NCBI RefSeq assembly: GCF_002929225.1
Contig: NZ_PISM01000021.1
Location: forward strand, 434,001-498,000
DNA: 64,000 bases
Source: Stutzerimonas kunmingensis
GTDB lineage: Bacteria > Pseudomonadota > Gammaproteobacteria > Pseudomonadales > Pseudomonadaceae
Direction of reading: 5' to 3'
Position numbers and translations under genes: made by a program. A model generated the notes under the pieces. The model made no database searches and was not told the DNA's origin. It saw nothing but the letters and a program-made list of their open reading frames with translations. Below, piece after piece: positions 27,338-33,796 of this stretch (its first letter is position 1; each line of letters opens with the position of its first letter).

Positions 27338-28714
27338 GCTGTAATGGACTCTCCCCGCGCCACAGTTCTATACCGAGAACGGTGGTGACTGAAATTGGAG
27401 TGTCGTCATGAAGCGAATTGCAGTTGATCTGGCCAAGTCCGTTTACCAAGTTGCCGAGAGTGTCCGTTCCGGCCAAGTAGTGCAGCGTAAACGGCTGAAC
27501 CGAGAGGCGTTTAGGCGATATATACAGGAGCAGGCCGAGTCGGTCGAGTGGGTGATGGAGGCTTGCGGTACGGCCCATTACTGGGGACGCGTGGTGCAGA
27601 ACTGGGGCATGCGGTAAAGCTGATCCACCCGCGCTATGTGCGCCCGTATCGCCGCCGCAACAAAACCGACCGCAACGACTGCGACGCAATGTTAGAGGCG
27701 GCACGCTGCAGGGATATTAATCCGGTGCCCGTGAAAACCCATGAGCAGCAACAACTGCAGCAACTGCATGGGCTGCGCGAGACCTGGAAGAAAAGCCGCA
27801 CCCAGCGCATCAACCTCTTGCGCGGCATCCTGCGCGAGGCGGGCATCGAAGCCCCAGCGTCCACCGCCGCTTTTCTCCGCGCCGCCCACGAGCTGGTTGA
27901 CCGCCCAGAGCTCGCCCCCTTGAGTCATCAACTGCATATCGTTTTGGCGGAAATCAACCTGCACGAACAATGCATGGCCGAGTGCGAGCAGCAGCTCAAG
28001 CGTTGGCATGCTGACGATGAAATAGTGCGCAAACTCGATGAAGTCAGCGGTATTGGCCTGCTAACGGCCAGCGCCCTGACCGCCGCTGTCGGTAAGCCCG
28101 AACGGTTCGCCAGTGGTCGCCAGCTCAGCGCCTGGCTGGGCATGACACCGCGTGAGTTCAGCAGCGGCGACCGCCGCAAACTCGGTCATATCAGCCGGCA
28201 GGGCAACGTCTATGTGCGCACACTGTTAATCCACGGCTCCCGAGCAGCCTTGCTGGCAGCGCAACGCTGTCAGGCCCGCACGCCAGAAAAACTAACCCAG
28301 TTACAACGCTGGGCCGTCGAGACGGCAGCCCGTATCGGCCACAACAAAGCGGCTGTGGCGTTAGCCAACAAACTGGCCAGGATCTGCTGGGCCGTGTGGT
28401 GCCATGAGCGGCGTTTCAGCGGTAACTGGCAAAGCGTAAAGACCGCCTGACGGCGGGGGTAATCAGAAAGGAGTGATGGTTTTCTTGTGGTTGTGGTGAG
28501 CAGCAGCACTGTCGGAACAGGCGAGTCCTGCAGCGGAACAAGGCCGATAACAACGATGATCCCTGGGATCGATTGAACGCTTGGCCCCCGCTGCGCGAAC
28601 TACAGAATGGCCAGGGCGGAAAAGCCCAAAACAGGCCGGATAAACGAATGCAACCGCGCTGACGACAGGTGCAAAAGCAAAGCTTTGCTCACTACTTGTG
28701 GGGAGAGTCCATAT
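27338..28714 (+). mobile_element. IS110/IS1111-family insertion sequence (IS1111-attC type)
   Basis: Exact 12-bp subterminal inverted repeats TGGACTCTCCCC (27345-27356) and GGGGAGAGTCCA (28700-28711), with about 7 and 3 bases outside, as in IS1111 members. About 1.38 kb, one transposase, no visible target duplication. It sits inside an attC site, the specific target of the IS1111-attC group known from Pseudomonas stutzeri cassettes. From 28451 to 28699 it is non-coding. Confidence 0.88.
27408..28450 (+). pseudogene. IS1111-type transposase (DEDD), frameshifted
   Basis: The first 69 codons (MKRIAVDLAKSVYQVAESVR through ACGTAHYWGRVVQNWG) end in a stop at 27617, but the protein continues in another frame as GHAVKLIHPRYVRPYRRRNK, then KTDRNDCDAMLEAARC and the transposase_20 domain (VSGIGLLTASALTAAVGKP, WLGMTPREFSSG) to 28450. 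One missing base before the CAT of GHAVKL (about 27605) explains it. Unless recoded, the element cannot transpose by itself. Confidence 0.88.
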
Positions 28715-28747
28715 ACCAGTTGTTAGGCTTGCATATGGGCTTGGTTT

Positions 28748-28945
28748 TTATTGCTCTCGCCGCGTAAAGCTCAGAATGAATCTTTTTGCAAGCATGGTGG
28801 GTATCCCACCAAATACTAACGCAAATGTTATTGCGTTAAGTGGAGGTTTTGCTGTTCCGGAGCCAATTGCTGCGAATAAAAAGGCAAGAACAACAATAGT
28901 GCTGGTGGCTTGTAGAAATTCGATTGCTAGTTCTTTGTAATTCAT
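28748..28945 (-). CDS. Integron cassette ORF: small two-helix membrane protein
   Basis: 65 residues, MNYKELAIEFLQATSTIVVL, with two hydrophobic segments (about 13-30 and 36-53) and a basic tail. The stop lies 20 bases before the attC core GCCTAAC (minus strand, 28728), the usual cassette layout. A weak purine stretch precedes the ATG. Function unknown; many cassette proteins are of this type. Confidence 0.65.
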   Translation of the reverse strand: MNYKELAIEFLQATSTIVVLAFLFAAIGSGTAKPPLNAITFALVFGGIPTMLAKRFILSFTRREQ

Positions 28946-29011
28946 TATTAATACTTTTGGTTTTATGGCGGTTGGCTGTGATGAGGTTTTTTTGATTTTG
29001 TGTGACGCCAG

Positions 29012-29320
29012 TTAGGCTGGCAGAAGTAGTTTGTGGGCTTTGACTAGGGCTTTGATTTTTTCGGGATTTTTGCTGTATTCAAATATATATGATTCTGGGT
29101 CGTTTGATTTGGAGAATATTTCCTCTAAGGTTTGATGATGATCAAATATCTAAAAATATTTTTCTTCTGCGTTCGTGTAAATTCTATTGGGATTTCCTAC
29201 AAAAATACTTTTCAATTCGGGCACTAGGAGCCAGAAGTAATCAGTATCGTAACCTACTATGGTTCCATAGTATTTTTGACCATTTTTACTGAAGGTTAAA
29301 GATTCAATCTCTATGGGCAT
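29012..29320 (-). pseudogene. Integron cassette ORF with an in-frame amber codon
   Basis: The ATG at 29320 has an AGGAG site. The frame encodes MPIEIESLTFSKNGQKYYGT, then DTDYFWLLVPELKS, reaches TAG after EEKYF (codon 57), and continues in the same frame with FDHHQTLEEIFSKSNDPESY to TAA at 29012, 102 codons in all. The sequence on both sides of the TAG has consistent A+T-rich composition, so it looks like one gene with a single nonsense change. The stop overlaps GCCTAAC, an attC-type core, at 29017-29011; no full attC follows. Confidence 0.7.
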
Positions 29321-29336
29321 GAAGGCTCCTGTGGAT

Positions 29337-29408
29337 GCCTAACGCCGCGCTCTGCGGAAAATTTGGAGCGCAGCGGAAAATTTGTCCGACAGCAGCGCCT
29401 TGTTAGGC
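29337..29408 (-). repeat. Intact integron attC site
   Basis: 72 bases bounded by GCCTAAC (minus strand at 29408-29402) and GTTAGGC (29343-29337), with the typical GCCTAACAAGGCGC start and GCGGCGTTAGGC end and an imperfect palindrome between (GCTGTCGG..., CCGCTGCGCTCC, GCAGAGCGC). This orientation puts the genes of the array on the minus strand. Confidence 0.88.
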
Positions 29409-29409
29409 A

Positions 29410-29602
29410 TTACTCGCACCACCAATCTCTTGCCTTCTCAAGGTCATCAACGACGATATCAACGTTATCTAGCATGCCCGCCGCGTCAGGATAGTTGTCG
29501 TGTGAGTTGATTCGATGAGTCTTGGTCGGTGGGCGGAAGTGAGAGCCGTGTGGCGCGTTATTCGATAGAGCATCGGGAGTGGGTGGTGCGGCAGATGATG
29601 CA
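29410..29602 (-). pseudogene. 3' end of a truncated integron cassette gene
   Basis: The minus-strand frame ends DNVDIVVDDLEKARDWWCE and stops one base before the attC core, so it is the tail of a cassette gene. Upstream, at about 29602, it runs into 5S rRNA sequence, so its start and the rest of the integron, including any integrase, have been removed. Left boundary of the gene fragment is approximate. Confidence 0.65.
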
Positions 29603-29674
29603 CTCAGTAGTGAAACGACGCATCGCCGATGGTAGTGTGGGGTCTCCCCATGTGAGAGTAGGTCATCGTCAAGC
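29603..29674 (+). pseudogene. 3' fragment of a 5S rRNA gene
   Basis: From CTCAGTAGTGAAACGACG through CATCGCCGATGGTAGTGTGG and GGTCATCGTCAAGC this is the 3' 60% of a pseudomonad 5S rRNA, including helices IV and V and the 3' strand of helix I. The 5' part is missing and replaced by the cassette region. It is followed by an rRNA-type terminator. It marks the scar of a lost or rearranged rrn operon. Confidence 0.88.
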
Positions 29675-29683
29675 TCCTTTCCC

Positions 29684-29717
29684 AAACCCCCGACCCGCGT
29701 AAGCTGGTCGGGGGTTT
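29684..29717 (+). terminator. rRNA-operon-type terminator
   Basis: Perfect 12-bp stem AAACCCCCGACC / GGTCGGGGGTTT with a 10-base loop and a following T-rich run, 10 bases after the 5S fragment. Confidence 0.9.
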
Positions 29718-30124
29718 GCTTTTGGGCTGAAGAAATATCTATCGAGACATCTAGGGCTGTTTCCGGCTCGGCGTGTAGAAGGGATGGCCGAATAGTGCGG
29801 GGCAGGCCGAGGCCGTGCAGGACTTGTTCTGGAGCGTGTCTGCCTGCGATCTATCAAGAGCCATGGTCATGCCTTCGTATAGTGCCGATGCTGAAATCAG
29901 CCGTTGCCGTTTTCTGTTGACGAACGGTTGCGCGACAAGCCGCGGGCCGGTTTGCCCTCTGGTGGCTATGAGTAGGCACCCAGCAGATCGGGGCCCAACG
30001 ACAACATATCGATAGTCCCACTCGGTCGTTCACTGCTACTGAGTGTCGTCGTCTTCGTCCGACTGACAGCTCACAGCGGCGTCTGCCGCTCGTTTAGAAT
30101 GAGTGCTTTGCTCGGATATTTGCT
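29718..30124. other. Gap between the 5S scar and the letA-like genes
   Basis: No convincing gene. It should hold the promoter of the following operon; a TAGAAT near 30095 is a possible -10 element. Confidence 0.35.
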
Positions 30125-30781
30125 ATGCCGGAATCGGCTGCTACGCCAGGGCTTGATGAGGTTCCGCTCGAGCAGTTAGTCGCTTGCCCTGAATGTGATT
30201 TGCTGATGCTCAAGCCGAACCTCAATCTCGGCGAGGTTGCTGAGTGCCCTCGTTGCGGTTGTGAGCTGTTTCGCTTGCGGCATCGAATCGTCGGACCTGG
30301 GCTGGCGTTGGTGCTCGCTGCGTTGCTGTTGTACTTCCCGGCCAACTTCCTACCCATCATGAGACTGAATCTGCTCGGCCGGGTTACTGACGATACGGTC
30401 TGGAGTGGTGTGCTCAGTCTGTATAACAGCGGCATGCAAGGTATCGCCGTGGTGGTGTTTCTCTGCAGCATGGCTGTGCCGCTACTTAAACTCCTTTGCC
30501 AGCTGGCTGTATTGCTCTGCATTGCGGTCGATCGAGCGAAGCCATTGGGCATGCTGCTCTACCGGACGTATCACCATCTACGTGAATGGGGGATGCTGGA
30601 GGTTTACCTGCTCGGCATTCTGGTGTCGATCATCAAACTCAGGGACATGGCCGAACTCAGCCTGGGGATCGGGCTGGCGTGCTTTGCCGGTCTGCTGGTC
30701 GTTCAGGTCTGGCTGGAGTTGGTGATGTCGCCGCACCAGGTCTGGCAAGCGTTGTCGGAGCGTCGCGATGCGCGCTGCTGA
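30125..30781 (+). CDS. LetA/PqiA-family inner-membrane protein, first half
   Basis: 218 residues: an N-terminal zinc ribbon (CPECDLLM near 22-29 and CPRCGCELF near 44-52) followed by four membrane helices of the PqiA domain, with LLYFPANFLPIMRLNLLG. In E. coli PqiA and LetA two such units are fused in one protein; here they are separate genes overlapping by 14 bases. These proteins work with MCE proteins in lipid transport between inner and outer membrane. Confidence 0.88.
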   Translation: MPESAATPGLDEVPLEQLVACPECDLLMLKPNLNLGEVAECPRCGCELFRLRHRIVGPGLALVLAALLLYFPANFLPIMRLNLLGRVTDDTVWSGVLSLYNSGMQGIAVVVFLCSMAVPLLKLLCQLAVLLCIAVDRAKPLGMLLYRTYHHLREWGMLEVYLLGILVSIIKLRDMAELSLGIGLACFAGLLVVQVWLELVMSPHQVWQALSERRDARC

Positions 30782-31391
30782 CGCCGGGCTGATGGTTTGC
30801 CATGAGTGTCATCAGCTCAATCGGGCTGATGCCGGTCAGCGTCATCAACGCTGCGTCCGCTGCGGTGCACGCGTGCATATGCGCAGACCCAACAGTATCG
30901 TTCGAACCTGGGCGCTTCTGATTACAGCGGCATTGCTCTATCTGCCGGCCAATCTCCTGCCGATCATGACGGTACGCATGCTGGGCAGTGGCACGCCGGA
31001 TACCATCATGTCCGGTGTCGTGACCTTAGCCAAACACGGCATGTTCCCGATAGCCGCCGTGGTGTTCATCGCCAGCATACTGGTTCCCACATTCAAGCTT
31101 GTTGGAATCGCGATATTGTTGTTTTCAGTACAGCGCCACCATCCAATGTCGCCGCGCCAACGGATATTGGTTTTTCGCTTTATCGAGTGGATCGGGCGAT
31201 GGTCCATGCTCGATATCTTTGTGATCGCCATTCTGGTGGCCATCGTCAATTTCGGCAGCCTCGCCAGCGTCGAAGCGGGCTTCGGTGCGGTTGCTTTCGC
31301 CAGCGTGGTCATCTTGACCATGCTCGCTGCCATCACGTTCGACCCTCGTCTGATCTGGGATAACACGGAATCCGGGAACAAGCATGACTGA
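30768..31391 (+). CDS. LetA/PqiA-family inner-membrane protein, second half
   Basis: 207 residues with its own zinc ribbon (CHECHQLN and CVRCGARVH) and four membrane helices, including LLYLPANLLPIMTVRMLGSG. It overlaps both neighbours (14 bases with the first half, 8 with the MCE gene), so the three are co-translated. It probably pairs with the first half to form the complete LetA-type unit. Confidence 0.88.
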   Translation: MRAADAGLMVCHECHQLNRADAGQRHQRCVRCGARVHMRRPNSIVRTWALLITAALLYLPANLLPIMTVRMLGSGTPDTIMSGVVTLAKHGMFPIAAVVFIASILVPTFKLVGIAILLFSVQRHHPMSPRQRILVFRFIEWIGRWSMLDIFVIAILVAIVNFGSLASVEAGFGAVAFASVVILTMLAAITFDPRLIWDNTESGNKHD

Positions 31392-33693
31392 CCTGCCACA
31401 AGCTAATACTCGTCCTGCATCCAGCTGGTCGGCCATCTGGATTCTGCCGTTGATCGCACTGGCGATCGGCGCGTGGCTGGCGTGGGAAGCCTATAGTGAA
31501 CGTGGCATATACATCGAGGTTGTCTTCGAAAGTGCCGAGGGTATCGAGATCGGCAAAACATCGGTGCTCTACAAGGGCATGACGATTGGTGTCGTAAGGG
31601 ATCTGCGCCTCGGCGATGATGAGCGTCGGCAGGTCGTTGTCGCGGACATCGAGATGAACAAGGACGTCGATGGCTATCTACGCAGCGGCACGCGCTTCTG
31701 GCTGGTCAAGCCCAGTGTGACGCTAGCCGGGATTACCGGGCTGGAGACTCTGGTGTCGGGCAACTACATCGGTATCAGCCCTGCTGATGGCGAGGCATCG
31801 CGGCGTTTCGTTGCGCTGGCGGAAGAGCCGCCGATGTCCGATAGCCGCATCGGCCTGCACCTGACGCTCAAAGCCGAGCGCCTTGGCTCGCTGAATCGCG
31901 GCAGTCCGGTGTTCTATCGGCAGATCCAGGTCGGACAGGTGAAGAACTACGTGTTGTCCGAGGACGACAGTACCGTCGAGGTGCAGTTGTATATCCAGCC
32001 GGAGTACGCCCATCTGGTGCGCAAGCACACGCGATTCTGGAATGCCAGCGGCGTCACCGTGGATGCCGGTCTGACGGGGGTTAAGTTCCGTACGGAGTCG
32101 CTGGCTAGCATCGTCGCCGGCGGTATCGCCTTCGCCACGCCATCTCACCGCAAGGACAGCCCTGCGACCGATCCGAGCATCCCGTTCCGGCTCTACGAGG
32201 ACTTCGATGCGGCCCAGGCGGGTATCAAGACGCTCGTATCTCTGCAGGATTTCGATGGGCTGCAGGCCGGCCGGACGCCTGTCATCTACAAGGGCATGCA
32301 GGTCGGTCTGCTGAAGAAGCTGGATATCGATTCCGACCTCAGCGGCGCGCAGGCCGAACTCTCCATCGACCCGCTATTCGAGGATTATCTGGTCGAGGAC
32401 ACGCAGTTCTGGGTGGTCAAACCGTCGGTTTCGGTTGCCGGGATATCCGGGCTCGAGGCGTTGGTGCGCGGCAATTACATTGCTGTTCGCCCCGGCGAGA
32501 AGGGCGCAGAAGCCAGGCGCAACTTCGTCGCACGCGCCAAGGCACCACCGCTGGACATACGCTCGCCCGGTCTTCACCTGGTACTGACGGCGGACAACCT
32601 CGGTTCGCTGGATGTCGGTAGTCCTGTGCTCTATCGCCAGGTACGGGTTGGCTCCGTGCAGAGTTACCAGTTCTCGCGCGACCAGCAGCGGGTCGTGGTT
32701 GGCGTGCACATCGAGCAGCCCTACGCCGACCTGGTGAACAGTTCGAGCCGGTTCTGGAATGCCAGTGGCATTTCCCTTACCGGCGGGCTTTCCGGTATTG
32801 AGGTACGCAGCGAATCGCTGCAGAGCCTGCTGGCCGGGGGCATCGCATTCGAGACGCCGGAGCCGCAAGCTCCGGCTACCAGAAAGGTGCCCCGATTTAA
32901 GTTGCACAAGGACCGGGACAGCGCAATACGGCGCGGTACCTCGATAGAGATTCGTCTCGATCGCGGCGACGGACTCGGTGCCGGCACGCCGATCCGCTAC
33001 AAGGGGCTGGAGGTCGGCGAGGTTGACAGTGTGACGCTTAGCGATGACCTCGGACACGTCGTGCTGCGGGCCCGGATTACCGCCGCAGAGTCGCGGATTG
33101 CTCGTGCTGGCACTCAGTTCTGGGTCGTACGGCCCGAGCTTGGCCTCATGCGCACCGCCAATCTGGATACGCTGGTCAGTGGTCCCTATCTTGAGGTTGC
33201 TCCCGGCAAACCAGGTGCGGCCGCTCAAGCGCATTTCGTGGGCCAGGAGCGTGAGCCGCAGAAGGCTGGTGAAGGGCTCACCCTGGTCCTCAGCGCGGCG
33301 CGTCTGGGTTCGATCAAGCCAGGCAATGCGGTCACCTACCGTGAGGTGAAGGTCGGTGAGGTGACTGGCTACGAGTTGGGGCAGACTGCCGACCGTGTAT
33401 TGATCCGCGTACTTATCGAGCCGCGTTATGCTGCACTGGTGCACACCGGCAGCCGCTTCTGGGAAACCAGTGGCTTCGGTGTCGACTTCAGCCTGTTCAA
33501 GGGCGCCAGTTTGCGTACCGATTCGCTGGAGTCGCTGATCGAGGGCGGTGTTGCCTTTGCCACGCCTGATGGCGAGCAGATGGGGCGCAGCGCACTACCG
33601 GGACAGACGTTCGCCTTGTTCAAGGAGCCGCAGGAGGAATGGTTTGGCTGGGCGCCGAAGATCGAGCTGGGGCGAGCTGCCAGTGACAAGTGA
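31384..33693 (+). CDS. LetB/PqiB-family MCE lipid-transport protein with six MCE domains
   Basis: 769 residues: one N-terminal membrane anchor (about 17-36, WIWILPLIALAIGAW-type) and six MCE domains, recognised by the repeated Y(K/R)xxxVG turn near residues 63, 176, 300, 416, 537 and 651. E. coli PqiB has three MCE domains and LetB seven, so this is nearer to LetB; no PqiC lipoprotein gene follows, also as in letAB. It would form a stacked hexameric tube across the periplasm for phospholipids. A terminator follows. Confidence 0.9.
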   Translation: MTDLPQANTRPASSWSAIWILPLIALAIGAWLAWEAYSERGIYIEVVFESAEGIEIGKTSVLYKGMTIGVVRDLRLGDDERRQVVVADIEMNKDVDGYLRSGTRFWLVKPSVTLAGITGLETLVSGNYIGISPADGEASRRFVALAEEPPMSDSRIGLHLTLKAERLGSLNRGSPVFYRQIQVGQVKNYVLSEDDSTVEVQLYIQPEYAHLVRKHTRFWNASGVTVDAGLTGVKFRTESLASIVAGGIAFATPSHRKDSPATDPSIPFRLYEDFDAAQAGIKTLVSLQDFDGLQAGRTPVIYKGMQVGLLKKLDIDSDLSGAQAELSIDPLFEDYLVEDTQFWVVKPSVSVAGISGLEALVRGNYIAVRPGEKGAEARRNFVARAKAPPLDIRSPGLHLVLTADNLGSLDVGSPVLYRQVRVGSVQSYQFSRDQQRVVVGVHIEQPYADLVNSSSRFWNASGISLTGGLSGIEVRSESLQSLLAGGIAFETPEPQAPATRKVPRFKLHKDRDSAIRRGTSIEIRLDRGDGLGAGTPIRYKGLEVGEVDSVTLSDDLGHVVLRARITAAESRIARAGTQFWVVRPELGLMRTANLDTLVSGPYLEVAPGKPGAAAQAHFVGQEREPQKAGEGLTLVLSAARLGSIKPGNAVTYREVKVGEVTGYELGQTADRVLIRVLIEPRYAALVHTGSRFWETSGFGVDFSLFKGASLRTDSLESLIEGGVAFATPDGEQMGRSALPGQTFALFKEPQEEWFGWAPKIELGRAASDK

Positions 33694-33759
33694 CGATTGA
33701 TCCGGGACGTTGTTGGTGGGCTGAAGTCCACCCTACGGCGATATCCGGATGTGTATGAG

Positions 33760-33782
33760 AAAGGGCCCCGCGGGGCCCTTTT
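33760..33782. terminator. Bidirectional terminator between convergent operons
   Basis: Palindrome AAAGGGCCCCG / CGGGGCCCTTT with T-run on the plus strand and A-run side on the minus; it separates the letAB-like and mks operons. Confidence 0.88.
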
Positions 33783-33796
33783 TCATTGCAGGGAGA

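Larger units (their letters stand above)
27273..28728 (-). repeat. Integron attC site interrupted by an IS1111-type element
   Basis: The two halves of one attC site lie at 27273-27337 (outer core GTCTAAC, 27273-27279) and 28715-28728 (outer core GTTAGGC, 28722-28728). Removing the insertion rejoins GCGACTTGAAT to ACCAGTTGTTAGGC and gives an attC of about 79 bases whose two ends (GTCTAACGTTTTGG and CCAGTTGTTAGGC) are imperfect inverted repeats. Confidence 0.8.

Noticed and set aside
27260..27345. A rho-independent terminator at GGCTGGCTTTAGCC
   Set aside because: The stem lacks a T-run and belongs to an attC site, as shown by its cores and the similar site at 26790.
9705..29602. A single genomic island inserted at tRNA-Arg(CCU)
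   Set aside because: The accessory stretch begins at this tRNA, but I found neither an integrase nor a second copy of the tRNA 3' end at the other side. The contents look like several unrelated insertions.
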